From the NCBI RefSeq assembly GCF_021654795.1, contig NZ_AP025344.1, positions 1,922,501 to 1,986,500 of the forward strand: 64,000 nt of DNA, in the 5' to 3' direction. A model generated the notes under the pieces. That model was not told where the DNA came from and did not search any database. It saw only the letters and a program-made list of their open reading frames with translations. The position numbers and the translations under genes are program-made. Positions within the stretch are counted from its first letter, which is position 1. Every line of letters begins with the position of its first letter. This document shows positions 36,132 to 44,939 of the stretch, one piece after another. The DNA comes from Paenibacillus dendritiformis (GTDB lineage: Bacteria; Bacillota; Bacilli; Paenibacillales; Paenibacillaceae).

Positions 36132-36864
36132 TTGGGTGCCGGCAGGCAGCCGTCTGGCCGATATCGGCTCGGATCATGCATTGCTTCCGGCCTATCTGGC
36201 GGAACAACAACGAATTGAGATGGCGGTGGCCGGCGAGGTGAATCAAGGACCGTATGAGGCGGCCTGCCGCCAGATCGAAGGCGTCCGGCTAAGCGATCGG
36301 GTAAGCGTCCGGCGGGGAGACGGATTGGCGGTCATCTCGCCCGGCGAGGTCGATGTCATATCGATCGCGGGCATGGGCGGAGGACTGATCGTCCAGATTT
36401 TATCGGCCGATCCGGGCAAGCTGGCGGGAGTGGCCCGCTTAGTCCTGCAGCCGAATGTGGGCGAGGCCCATGTCAGAGCCTGGCTGCGCCGGGAAGGTTG
36501 GAATCTGGCGGCGGAAGCCTTGATCGAGGAAGACGGCAAGCTGTATGAGGTGCTGCTGGCCGAACGGGCGCGCAGCAAGGAAGAGGCCGCACGGCATGAT
36601 CGCCGCTTGTACGCTCCCCGCGAGTTGAGTCAGCAGGTGACGTTGACCGAGGATTGGCTGGTGCAGCTCGGCCCGATGCTGTCGGCTGCCCCAACGCCGG
36701 AGTTCATGAAGAAGTGGCAGCTGGAAGTTCGCAAAAGAGAGCGCATTCTGCGCACGATGGAGCAGGCTGCGACGGAAGAAGCCAGGCAGCGCCGCGCGAT
36801 GTTCGCGGACAGCCTGGCACAATTGGAGGCGATATTGGCATGTATGCACACGCGCAAACCGTAA
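36091..36864 (+). CDS. trmK: tRNA (adenine(22)-N(1))-methyltransferase TrmK
   Basis: A 257-residue class I SAM methyltransferase of the TrmK/YqfN family. The SAM-binding motif LADIGSDHALLPAYL is at about residues 22-36, with AGMGGGL as a later motif. It methylates A22 in tRNA of Gram-positives. Start GTG 36091 lies within the previous gene (41-nt overlap) and is followed by a typical NIKLSKRLQQIADWV. The 3' end overlaps the Nif3 gene by 25 nt. Confidence 0.93.
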   Translation: MNIKLSKRLQQIADWVPAGSRLADIGSDHALLPAYLAEQQRIEMAVAGEVNQGPYEAACRQIEGVRLSDRVSVRRGDGLAVISPGEVDVISIAGMGGGLIVQILSADPGKLAGVARLVLQPNVGEAHVRAWLRREGWNLAAEALIEEDGKLYEVLLAERARSKEEAARHDRRLYAPRELSQQVTLTEDWLVQLGPMLSAAPTPEFMKKWQLEVRKRERILRTMEQAATEEARQRRAMFADSLAQLEAILACMHTRKP

Positions 36865-37955
36865 TTCAGTGGATGGAGCAGCTCGCTCCCAAATCGATGG
36901 CGGTTCCCGATGACCGCATCGGCCTGCAATTGGGCACCTTGAACAAAAAGGTGTCCCGGGTGCTTGTCGCCCTGGACGTGACCGAAGAGGTCGTCGATGA
37001 AGCGATCCGGCTGGAGGCGGAGCTCATTATTGCCCATCACGCCATTATTTACCGGCCGCTTTCCCGCTTGCAGACCGATACGCCGGCCGGCAAGCTGATG
37101 GAGAAGCTGATCAAGCATGATATCTCGGTTTATATTACTCATACGAATTATGACATCGCTCCGGGGGGGATGAACGATCTGATGGCAGATCGGCTCCAAC
37201 TGGGAGAGGTGGAGGTGCTGGAGAAGCTTCACGAGGAACCGCTCCAGAAGCTGGTCGTCTTCGTGCCGGCCACCCATGCCGATTCGGTGCGGATGGCGAT
37301 CCTGGATGCCGGGGCGGGCCATATCGGGGCTTATAGCCATTGCAGCTTCTCCCAGCCGGGCACGGGAACGTTCCAGCCTCAGGAGGGGACCAATCCGTTC
37401 ATCGGCGAATCCGGGAAGCTGGAGTCGGTCGAGGAGGTGCGCATCGAGACGATCGTTCCGAAGTCGCGCCGCAGCCGGGTGCTGCAGGCGATGTTCAAGG
37501 CCCATCCCTACGAGGAGGTCGCCTATGATCTGTATCCGGTCGATCTCGAAGGGACGGTCTATGGACTTGGCCGGGTGGGCAAGCTGCCGGCTCCGTTGAC
37601 CTTGCAAGCCTTTGCCGAGCAGGTGAAGAAGGCTTTCGACGTGCCGCATGTACGCGTCGTAGGAAACCCGGAACGCGAAGTGAAGAAGATCGCTGTGCTG
37701 GGCGGATCCGGATCCCGCTATGTACGGCATGCGGTGTTCCATGGGGCCGATGTCCTCGTCACGGGCGACGTGGACTATCATACGGCCCACGATGCGCTGG
37801 CTGCGGGGCTGGCCATCATCGATCCGGGCCATAACGCCGAGAAGATGATGAAGGAGGATGTCGCTTCGCGTCTCCAGCAGGCTGCTGACAAGCATGGCGT
37901 GAAGACGGTCTTCCATGCTTCCTCCGTAAATACCGAACCGTTTCAATTTATGTAA
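36840..37955 (+). CDS. Nif3-like dinuclear metal center protein (YqfO family)
   Basis: A 371-residue NIF3 family protein with the inserted PII/CutA-like domain typical of Bacillus YqfO. Metal-ligand motifs are AHHAIIYRPL and THTNYD in the first half, and HDALAAGLAIIDPGHNAE near the end. ATG 36840 follows TTGGAGGCG; the open frame continues upstream through trmK but is not coding. A GTP cyclohydrolase activity has been suggested for relatives but is not certain. Confidence 0.93.
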   Translation: MYAHAQTVIQWMEQLAPKSMAVPDDRIGLQLGTLNKKVSRVLVALDVTEEVVDEAIRLEAELIIAHHAIIYRPLSRLQTDTPAGKLMEKLIKHDISVYITHTNYDIAPGGMNDLMADRLQLGEVEVLEKLHEEPLQKLVVFVPATHADSVRMAILDAGAGHIGAYSHCSFSQPGTGTFQPQEGTNPFIGESGKLESVEEVRIETIVPKSRRSRVLQAMFKAHPYEEVAYDLYPVDLEGTVYGLGRVGKLPAPLTLQAFAEQVKKAFDVPHVRVVGNPEREVKKIAVLGGSGSRYVRHAVFHGADVLVTGDVDYHTAHDALAAGLAIIDPGHNAEKMMKEDVASRLQQAADKHGVKTVFHASSVNTEPFQFM

Positions 37956-37965
37956 AACTTACTGG

Positions 37966-37994
37966 TTGAGTTTCTGGACAGAACCTAGTATACT
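37966..37994 (+). promoter_or_regulatory. Sigma-A promoter of rnpB
   Basis: TTGAGT (37966-37971) and TATACT (37989-37994) are separated by 17 bp. The -10 lies 12 nt before the RNase P RNA P1 stem. Confidence 0.8.
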
Positions 37995-38006
37995 AACGAA
38001 TGTTGA

Positions 38007-38414
38007 CGGAAAGTTTGACAGACAATCGCTGGTGACATGCGTCACGAGAGGAAAGTCCGGGCTCCGTAGGGCAAGGATGCTGGATAACGTCCAGTCAGCG
38101 CAAGCTGAAGGATAGTGCCACAGAAATGGACCGCCGATGGCCGTCTTCATGACGGCACAGGCAAGGGTGGAACCGTGGTGTAAGAGACCACGAGGAACGC
38201 TGGTGACTTCGTTCCTGGTAAACCCCATCTGGAGCAAGACCTAATGGGACGCACGCCTGTCTATACAGGCACCTCGGCCCGAGGCGCGTCTGGGTTGGTC
38301 GCTTGAGCGGTGCAGTAATGCACAGCCTAGATAGATGATTGTCGCTTAGTAGTGGAAGGGTTGCCCCCGCGATACCACGATGAGTACAGAACCCGGCTTA
38401 TGGCAAGCTTTCCG
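38007..38414 (+). ncRNA. rnpB: RNase P RNA, class A-like architecture
   Basis: Catalytic RNA of RNase P, which trims tRNA 5' ends. Universal blocks are present: GAGGAAAGTCCGGGCTCC (P4 5' strand region), GGTGTAAGAGACCACG, CTGGTAAACCCCATCTGGAG, CCTAGATAGATGATTGTCGC and ACAGAACCCGGCTTAT. P1 is CGGAAAGTTTG (38007-38017) with CAAGCTTTCCG (38404-38414). Blocks such as ACCGCCGATGGCC and TTGAGCGGTGCAGTAATGCAC resemble the ancestral class A rather than the Bacillus class B RNA. Ends are estimated from P1. Confidence 0.95.
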
Positions 38415-38450
38415 AAGCTGCAACTTTTTTATATTACCCAATACACGAAC

Positions 38451-38480
38451 ACACCCGCAGGATTTTCCTGCGGGTGTTTT
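38451..38480. terminator. Terminator between rnpB and the convergent protease gene
   Basis: ACACCCGCAGGA (38451-38462) pairs perfectly with TCCTGCGGGTGT (38466-38477), with TTTT at the end. Confidence 0.85.
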
Positions 38481-38486
38481 ACTTAT

Positions 38487-40394
38487 TTACATGCCGATGA
38501 AGCGGGAGATGAAGCGGTTCAGCTTGCGTTCGATGTTTTGCGGGTACAGGGACAGGGAGGAGTTGCCCTGCTCCGCCATGCTCAACGCCCGGGCGACGTC
38601 GATTTTGCCATAGCCGAAATCGATGTCCTTGCCTGGCGTGCCCAGATCCGTCGCACTCTGGCGCATAATCTCGTATACCTCGGTATTTTTGAGCCCGGGG
38701 TTGATTGAACGTATCAGGGCCGCCAGGGCCGTGACATGCGGCGAGGCCATGGATGTGCCTGACAAGGCGGCATATTGATTGTTCGGGTAGGTGCTGGCGA
38801 TCGAGGTTCCCGGCGCCACGACATCAACGTAATTGCCGTAATTGGAATAAGAGGCGCGCTTGTCATCGGCGTCGGTCGCAGAGACGGCGAAGACTTCGGG
38901 ATAAGCTGCCGGGTAACCCGGTCGCTTCGTATTATCGTTGCCGGTCGCGGCGATCAGCACGACATCTCGATCGAAGGCGTATTTGACGGCGTCATGGAGG
39001 AATGCCCCATCCACATAGTTGCCGAGGCTCAGGTTAATGACCTTGGCTCCGTTATCGGTGGCCCAGATAATCCCTTCCGCAACCGAATAGGTCGTCCCCG
39101 ATCCGGTGCTGTCCAGCGCCTTGACCGGCAGGATCGGATTCACCCAAGTCATGCCGGCCACGCCTTCCCGGTTATTCACATTGGCTCCGATAATGCCGGC
39201 CACATGGGTGCCGTGGCCGACATCGTCCTGCGGCGGAGCTCCCGGATCGAACACATTATAGCCGTTCAGCAGACGGCCCTTCAGATCATGATGCTTCAAG
39301 TCGACCCCAGTGTCGACGATCCCGATAATGACATTATCGGCCCCCTTGCTGATGGACCAGCCCCGGTTCGTCTGAATACTGGGCAGATTCCATTGATAGG
39401 GCTTGTACAGGACGTCATTCGGTTCTTCGACCGCCACGCCGGCCGGCTCAGTGCGAACCAGCGGCAATATGCTGGTCGGGCGGCTCTCCCCGTTCGTCAT
39501 GTACAGAAAATGGGGCTCGACATACAGCGGATCATACTGAGCGAAATATTGGGTCATTTGTTCCGCCGTCATCCAATGGGAACGGAATACATAGGTGGCT
39601 CCGATCCGGTGCCTGCGCGGCTCTTCGCTCCCGGTCTCCCGCATCATGCGCTTCAACGCCTCCGGCGTCGGCTCGTCCCGGAACCGCACCACGACTTCGT
39701 TCTCGTAGTAGTGGCTCGTACCGGCATTGTCTTCTCCATCCTTGACTTTCACGTCCCGCATCGAATCGGCATCCACGGATTTGACCCGGAACTTCGATTC
39801 GGGCGGATAAGGGACAAGGCGCAAATTTTTCTGTTGCAGCTTGCGCACGGTCTGAACGACATGCTGATTGACGAGGGCCACGATCGCGTGCTGCTTGCCC
39901 GGGGCCGGTATCCCCATTACGATATGATGCTTGCCTTTTATGGTCAACTGCGGGGATACGTACGATTCCTGCTTTTTGACGGACGATTCGGCGATTTTTA
40001 ACTGCTCCGCCAGCTTTTGATTGCCGGTCCGCGACTCGTCCTTCGGCAGCTTCCCCTTAACCCATTCCGTTCCTTTGCCGGAATCGATCCATTTCATATA
40101 AATGAAATGGGGGTGGGCTTGAATGAATTCCTCGGCGAGCGTGTTCATCTGCTTCGGTGTCTGCCCGTGCCACTCTTCAAGCGCTGTATCGATATCTCTG
40201 CGGGCGTCCATGGCGAACAAGCGCTCCGTAAAATGCATATCCTGTTGAAGGACCTGATTTTTGATATGAGTTTCCTGCATCGCGGAAGTACGTCCGTTCT
40301 CCACCGGAGCCCGGTTCGCGGACCACAATAACGGGATGGCCAGAACCGCCGTTCCCAGAGCGGCAATGCCTACCCAATGGCGGGGTTTCAACAT
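38487..40394 (-). CDS. S8 family subtilisin-like serine protease
   Basis: A 635-residue protein with an N-terminal signal or anchor segment (about residues 7-24) and a long propeptide-like region including an inhibitor-I9-like part (VVRFRDEPTPEALKRMM). The subtilase domain follows, with the triad as Asp361 (IVDTGVD), His397 (GHGTHVAG) and Ser548 (SGTSMASPH). I chose ATG 40394 because AAGGAGG lies 8 nt before it on the minus strand. Probably secreted or surface-attached; the substrate is unknown. It is convergent with rnpB. Confidence 0.94.
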   Translation of the reverse strand: MLKPRHWVGIAALGTAVLAIPLLWSANRAPVENGRTSAMQETHIKNQVLQQDMHFTERLFAMDARRDIDTALEEWHGQTPKQMNTLAEEFIQAHPHFIYMKWIDSGKGTEWVKGKLPKDESRTGNQKLAEQLKIAESSVKKQESYVSPQLTIKGKHHIVMGIPAPGKQHAIVALVNQHVVQTVRKLQQKNLRLVPYPPESKFRVKSVDADSMRDVKVKDGEDNAGTSHYYENEVVVRFRDEPTPEALKRMMRETGSEEPRRHRIGATYVFRSHWMTAEQMTQYFAQYDPLYVEPHFLYMTNGESRPTSILPLVRTEPAGVAVEEPNDVLYKPYQWNLPSIQTNRGWSISKGADNVIIGIVDTGVDLKHHDLKGRLLNGYNVFDPGAPPQDDVGHGTHVAGIIGANVNNREGVAGMTWVNPILPVKALDSTGSGTTYSVAEGIIWATDNGAKVINLSLGNYVDGAFLHDAVKYAFDRDVVLIAATGNDNTKRPGYPAAYPEVFAVSATDADDKRASYSNYGNYVDVVAPGTSIASTYPNNQYAALSGTSMASPHVTALAALIRSINPGLKNTEVYEIMRQSATDLGTPGKDIDFGYGKIDVARALSMAEQGNSSLSLYPQNIERKLNRFISRFIGM

Positions 40395-40553
40395 ATGATG
40401 TTCCTCCTTGTCCGGGCCGTATCCAACCGCTCCGGCTGCACTGAACATGGGTTGTGTGCGGAGCGCGGGGCATGGAAGATTTGGCTTTAGCTTGAGATGT
40501 TGGGGGACAAATTATTCGGATGGCACAAGGAAGCCAAACATTGGCTGGGTCAG

Positions 40554-40599
40554 TACCGTTTTGCTTTGATTTATGGTAGGATAAAATGGCAAAACGGTA
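40554..40599. repeat. 11-bp perfect inverted repeat in the protease/YpuI divergent spacer
   Basis: TACCGTTTTGC (40554-40564) and GCAAAACGGTA (40589-40599) are separated by 24 bp that contain AT-rich -10-like sequence (GGATAAAAT). It may be an operator or a transcript hairpin for the gene at 40654. Confidence 0.6.
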
Positions 40600-40653
40600 T
40601 CCGTTTGGAGCGTTCAGGTATGCAATGACGCGATTAAGGGAGGAGCTTTTTCC

Positions 40654-41154
40654 ATGTCAGCATCCACGGTAAGACAGCAATGCGAGTTGGCCCGGGGCCA
40701 CGTGGCGCAAGCAGCAGACCAATTGGAGCGGTTTTTGAACGGGCATACGCTGGCCCAACTGGCCGGCGAGCGGACAGATGAACAAACGTTGGCTTTTTAC
40801 AAAGGACTACTGGCAGATTTCCGGCATTTGCTCGTTTTTTCCGAGGTCAGTTACGAGCGGCTCGGCGTCGCGCTGCGGCGGGCGAATTTCGAGCAGGCGT
40901 TTGCGGAGAAATCGCTGTATGAGCTGTATCATCATTGCGTCCATGCCTTCTTCAATCCGAAGCATGAAGCGTACACCGAGGATGGGCGGTATGCTTATAC
41001 CGGCCGGGAAGCGATCCGCTTCCGCATGACCCCCGATCCTGAGGTGAAGCGGCTGGTTCGGGAATTGTCCCGCCTGTTCGAAGAGCTTCGGGAGGAGCTA
41101 AGCTATTACGAAAGCGATTATATGTCAGAGCGGCGCATGCAGCTTACCCAATGA
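40654..41154 (+). CDS. YpuI-like protein (DUF3907 family, tentative)
   Basis: A 166-residue soluble, helical, charged protein. It contains LYELYHHCVHAFFNPKHEAY and a YAYTGREAIRFR stretch, ending in YYESDYMSERR. This resembles my recollection of the YpuI/DUF3907 family, whose function is unknown. AAGGGAGGAG precedes the ATG. It stands alone behind a spacer with an 11-bp inverted repeat. Confidence 0.7.
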   Translation: MSASTVRQQCELARGHVAQAADQLERFLNGHTLAQLAGERTDEQTLAFYKGLLADFRHLLVFSEVSYERLGVALRRANFEQAFAEKSLYELYHHCVHAFFNPKHEAYTEDGRYAYTGREAIRFRMTPDPEVKRLVRELSRLFEELREELSYYESDYMSERRMQLTQ

Positions 41155-41313
41155 CTGGACGAAGCTTGGGCGGCGGTCGGCCGGACAAATATCGGAATTA
41201 GAGTCAATGACGCTTCGGGTTGGAACGGAGCGTCTTTTTGTGTTGGAAATGGCAGGGCGGCACGGCATAGGGGCGGCGGCGGCGGGACATCCTGTGTAGC
41301 GGAGGTGACTGAC

Positions 41314-41520
41314 ATGAGTGACAAGCCATTGGTGAATTGCAGTGTATCCAACTGCAAGTTCTGGGGCGATTACCGCTGTCAAGCCAGCGAGATTATGATT
41401 GAAATCGACAAGCATGCAGCCGCGAATCTGAAGTCGGAATTCGGCGAGGAGTATGGCCCTCACAAAGATATAGCTTCCAAATCATCGGTAACCTGCTGCC
41501 AAACATTTGAACCGAAATAA
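41314..41520 (+). CDS. DUF1540 small Cys-rich protein
   Basis: A 68-residue protein with the DUF1540 pattern: CSVSNCKFW near the start, C in YRCQASEI, and a C-terminal CCQTF. The cysteines suggest a small metal-binding fold. GGAGGTGA at 41301-41308 supports ATG 41314; a GTG at 41305 would lie within that site. Confidence 0.88.
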   Translation: MSDKPLVNCSVSNCKFWGDYRCQASEIMIEIDKHAAANLKSEFGEEYGPHKDIASKSSVTCCQTFEPK

Positions 41521-41544
41521 CCGAGGGAACGGGAGGGACAATGC

Positions 41545-41883
41545 ATGAAAGCGAAAGGCCGCCGCCACAAAAAGAACCGCCAGCGCGAGTCGATCGCGCG
41601 CGATACCGAATTTGCTGCTGACACAGCAACGCTGCCGCCCGCGGAGCCGATGAACGCTGACGCTGAGAAAAAACGGGGAAAAATCGATCATATTTCCGGA
41701 GTGGGCGCCGTTGCCCTGGGGTTTTCTATTGTATCAGTCATTATGTTTCCATATGTGCTTGGCCTGAGCGGCATTGCGCTTGGAGGCCTGTCGTATTTGC
41801 AAGGGAGCCGATCATTGGGGATGACCGCCATCATCGTTGGGAGTTTCGCCATCGTTCTTCGCCTGCTGCTGGCATCCATGTAA
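41545..41883 (+). CDS. Small two-segment membrane protein (function unknown)
   Basis: A 112-residue protein. It has a basic, hydrophilic N-terminal half (MKAKGRRHKKNRQRES) and two or three hydrophobic segments (GAVALGFSIVSVIMFPYVLG and a C-terminal IIVGSFAIVLRLLLASM). It may be related to DUF4190-type proteins, but I would not assign it. GGGAGGG precedes the ATG. Confidence 0.75.
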   Translation: MKAKGRRHKKNRQRESIARDTEFAADTATLPPAEPMNADAEKKRGKIDHISGVGAVALGFSIVSVIMFPYVLGLSGIALGGLSYLQGSRSLGMTAIIVGSFAIVLRLLLASM

Positions 41884-41897
41884 TCACACTCTGTTCA

Positions 41898-41933
41898 GGG
41901 CTTGTAACCGCTGCGGCGGGGACAAGCTCTTTT
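41898..41933 (+). terminator. Terminator after the small membrane protein gene
   Basis: GGGCTTGT (41898-41905) pairs with ACAAGCTC (41922-41929) with one G-T pair, followed by TTTT. Confidence 0.6.
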
Positions 41934-42352
41934 ATCATCTAGCAGAAGGCCGCCGTTCCTCACATCCACTTCAAAAAAGATGGTGCGAACCGAAGAAAAC
42001 GTGTAAAATAACAAGTAATGTCGAAGTTGCAGGGGATCAACAACGGCGGAAGCGGGGAATAAGTGGCGCGCTTCCCATGCTGTTTTGATCTTTTTTGTTT
42101 CCAGAGGATGTTCTCACTCTTGAAAAGCGTGTGCTTCCGAAGCATGTTTCCTGCGGAAACAGTGCAGCTGCTCCTGTCGTCGAGCCTGGACTGCGCTGTT
42201 CCTTGCAAGTTTTGCGGAGCAAAACTCGCTTTGGAAGCATAGGCTTCGAGTTCTTGCAACCTTCTCGGTGCTGACAAAAGGCCTTTTTGAACGTTCTTGA
42301 GAAGGGTGTTCCTCAATTCGGCATAGGAACACGGTTTATAAGGAGGATTAGC
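41934..42352. other. Intergenic region with a cluster of small hairpins
   Basis: No supported gene. Four compact hairpins follow one another: TGCTT-CCG-AAGCA (42132-42144), GTTTCC-TGC-GGAAAC (42146-42160), AGTTTTGC-GGA-GCAAAACT (42208-42226) and GAAGC-ATAG-GCTTC (42234-42247). CCTTCTC (42260-42266) and GAGAAGG (42299-42305) could pair around AAAAGGCCTTTT. It may be an interspersed element or a leader of the next gene. Confidence 0.55.
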
Positions 42353-43531
42353 TTGAAAACACCAGCGGCGTCAATGGTATATTTTGATCATAGCGCATCC
42401 ACGCCTCCGCATCCGGACGTCATTCGGACGATGGCGGAAGTGATGGAGCAAATATATGCGAATCCCTCTTCGATTCACGAATTGGGAGGCCAGGCGGAGC
42501 AACTGGTCCGGCGGGCGCGGGAAGTCGTGGCCGGCGCGTTGAACGCGTCGGGGTACGACGTCATTTTCACGTCCGGGGCGACCGAGAGCAACAATATCGC
42601 CATATTGGGGACCGTGCGGGCTCTGGCCGGGGGCCGCTCGCGGCATATTATCACATCGGCCGTCGAGCATGCCTCCGTCTATGAATGCTTCCGGGAGCTG
42701 GAGCGGGAGGGCGTCGCCGTCACGTATTTGCCCGTAGATGAGCATGGGCGCATCCGTCCCGCTGAACTGGAAGCGGCCATCCGGCCCGAGACGGCGCTCA
42801 TTTCGCTGATGCATGTCAATAATGAGACGGGATCGGTGCAGCCGCTTGCGGAGGCAGGCCGCATCGCGCGCGCGCACCCGGGGATCGTGTTCCACGTGGA
42901 CGGCGTACAGGGCCTGGGCAAGCTTCCGGTCGATCTTGAGGGTTGGGGCGTGCATTTGTACAGTCTCTCCGGCCATAAAATCCGGGGGCCCAAAGGAGTC
43001 GGGGCCTTGCTGCGGCGGGGACAAGCTCCGCTGAAGCCCTTATTCGCGGGAGGAGCTCAGGAGCACCGTCTCCGGCCGGGCACCGTCAATGTGCCGGGCG
43101 TGATCGCCCTGTCCAAGGCGGTACGTCTCGCCGTCGAAGAGCAGCCGGCGAATTACGAGCGCTGGTCCGAGCTGCGCGGGCTGTTGCTGCGCCGGTTGGA
43201 GCAGGTGGAGCCGCTTGTGGTGAACAGTCCGCCGCTTCCGCTGGCCGCGCCGCATATCGTCAATCTGTCGTTCCCCGGCATGAAGTCCGAAGTGGTGGTG
43301 CATGCGCTTGAAGAATCGGGCGTTATCGTCTCCACCCAATCGGCATGCTCCTCCAAGCTGCACCAGCCGAGCCGGGTGCTGATGGCGATGACGAACGATG
43401 CGGAACGAGCGGCGAGCGGACTTCGCATCAGCATGGGAGCCGATACCGATGCGGCGGGCATCGAACGGCTGGCCGACGCATTGGAGGAAGTGACGAAGCG
43501 GCTCGCCCCGATGCGGACAAGCCGAAGATAA
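42353..43531 (+). CDS. Cysteine desulfurase paired with thiI (NifS/NifZ-type)
   Basis: A 392-residue PLP enzyme that takes sulfur from cysteine. The N-terminus reads VYFDHSASTPPHPDV. The PLP lysine is in SGHKIRGPKG (Lys209) and the persulfide cysteine in STQSACSSKL (Cys332). Start TTG 42353 is supported by AAGGAGGATT 7-8 nt upstream; ATG 42374 would also preserve the fold. The neighbour thiI, 24 nt on, points to a role in tRNA 4-thiouridine synthesis, like Bacillus NifZ. Confidence 0.94.
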   Translation: MKTPAASMVYFDHSASTPPHPDVIRTMAEVMEQIYANPSSIHELGGQAEQLVRRAREVVAGALNASGYDVIFTSGATESNNIAILGTVRALAGGRSRHIITSAVEHASVYECFRELEREGVAVTYLPVDEHGRIRPAELEAAIRPETALISLMHVNNETGSVQPLAEAGRIARAHPGIVFHVDGVQGLGKLPVDLEGWGVHLYSLSGHKIRGPKGVGALLRRGQAPLKPLFAGGAQEHRLRPGTVNVPGVIALSKAVRLAVEEQPANYERWSELRGLLLRRLEQVEPLVVNSPPLPLAAPHIVNLSFPGMKSEVVVHALEESGVIVSTQSACSSKLHQPSRVLMAMTNDAERAASGLRISMGADTDAAGIERLADALEEVTKRLAPMRTSRR

Positions 43532-43555
43532 ACAGGGGAAAGGATCGAACGAGCT

Positions 43556-44845
43556 ATGAATTACGATATGATACTTCTCCGATACGGGGAATTGGCCATT
43601 AAAGGAAAGAACCGCGGCAGATTTGAAAAGGCCGCCTACCAGCATGTCAAATTCGTGCTGGCGCCGTTCCCGCAGGCCAAAATTATTCGGGTATACGGCC
43701 GAATGTACGTGGAATTGAACGGAGAACCGATAGATGAGGTGGTTGGCGCCTTGCGGCGGGTGTTCGGCATCGTGTCGCTAAGCCCGGTGAAGCGGGCTCC
43801 CTCGGAGCTGGAACCGATTGTGGAGACGGCGCTGCAGCTTATGGCCGAGATGAATCCTGGGGAAAACACGACCTTCAAGGTCACGGCCCGGAGAGCCTGG
43901 AAAGCCTTCCCGCATGGATCGCAGGAAATGAATCACCTGGTCGGCGCCCCGATTCTCCGCAAATACCCGCAGCTCACCGTCGATGTCCGCCAGCCCGATA
44001 TCGAGCTGCATGTCGAGGTGCGCGAGGAAGGGACCTATCTGTTCAATGAAGTCATACCGGGCGCGGGGGGCTTCCCGCTGGCATCCAACGGGCGGGCCAT
44101 GCTGCTGCTGTCCGGCGGAATTGACAGCCCTGTGGCCGGGTACCAGGCGCTGCGCAAAGGTCTGGAAATTGAGGCGATTCATTTCCACAGCTATCCGTTC
44201 ACGAGCGAACGCGCCAAGCAGAAGGTGCTGGATCTGGCCCAGGTGCTGGCCAACTACGCAGGACGGATGCGGGTTCACCTCGTCCCGTTCACCGAGATTC
44301 AGACCCGGCTGCATCAGGAAGCGCCGGATAATCTGATGATTACGCTCATGCGGCGGGCGATGATGCGCATCTCGACCCGGCTGGCCGAACAGCGCAAAGC
44401 AGGGGCCCTCATCTCGGGGGACAGCCTCGGACAAGTGGCGAGCCAGACGCTCGGGAGTATGAACGTCATCGGGCGCGTGACGGATCTGCCGCTTCTGCGT
44501 CCCCTCGTCACGATGGACAAGAATGAAATTATCCGCATTGCGGAGCAGATCGGAACCTATGACCTGTCCATCCTGCCTTACGAGGACTGCTGCACCTTGT
44601 TCGTGCCGAAATCGCCTTCGACGAATCCGAATCTGCGCGTCGTCGAATATGCCGAGTATTCGTTGAAGGATTATGAAGCGCTGCTGGAAGCGGCCGTGGA
44701 ACAGACGGAGTCCCTCGTCCTCCGGGCAGGGGGAAGTCCGGACCAGGCGATTATTCTGTCCGGACCGGGCCGGCAAGATTTGTCGGCAGCGGAAGCGTCC
44801 GGCAAGCCGGACAGCGAGCCCGCCCGGACGGATGACTGGTTCTAA
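43556..44845 (+). CDS. thiI: tRNA 4-thiouridine synthase ThiI
   Basis: A 429-residue enzyme. It has an N-terminal ferredoxin-like plus THUMP domain for RNA binding and a PP-loop adenylation motif SGGIDSP at residues 186-192. There is no C-terminal rhodanese domain, as in other Bacillales, so sulfur probably comes directly from the desulfurase encoded just upstream. A Cys pair (EDCCTLF) is seen near residue 345. The last 30 residues are low complexity. Confidence 0.96.
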   Translation: MNYDMILLRYGELAIKGKNRGRFEKAAYQHVKFVLAPFPQAKIIRVYGRMYVELNGEPIDEVVGALRRVFGIVSLSPVKRAPSELEPIVETALQLMAEMNPGENTTFKVTARRAWKAFPHGSQEMNHLVGAPILRKYPQLTVDVRQPDIELHVEVREEGTYLFNEVIPGAGGFPLASNGRAMLLLSGGIDSPVAGYQALRKGLEIEAIHFHSYPFTSERAKQKVLDLAQVLANYAGRMRVHLVPFTEIQTRLHQEAPDNLMITLMRRAMMRISTRLAEQRKAGALISGDSLGQVASQTLGSMNVIGRVTDLPLLRPLVTMDKNEIIRIAEQIGTYDLSILPYEDCCTLFVPKSPSTNPNLRVVEYAEYSLKDYEALLEAAVEQTESLVLRAGGSPDQAIILSGPGRQDLSAAEASGKPDSEPARTDDWF

Positions 44846-44939
44846 CTGGCCAGACCGGATTCTCTTGGGGTTCGTGTCCAAAAAAACGTCATAGCCTGTC
44901 TCCTCTGTTCATACATGTAGTAGTCAGGGGGGACGGACT

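Noticed and set aside
42037..42240. Minus-strand 67-codon frame in the hairpin-rich spacer before the desulfurase gene
   Set aside because: It runs through several inverted repeats and has no start signal; the hairpins explain the sequence better than a protein.
44846..44939. Manganese riboswitch expected before the TerC-family gene
   Set aside because: The 94-nt spacer is too short and shows none of the conserved yybP-ykoY stems.
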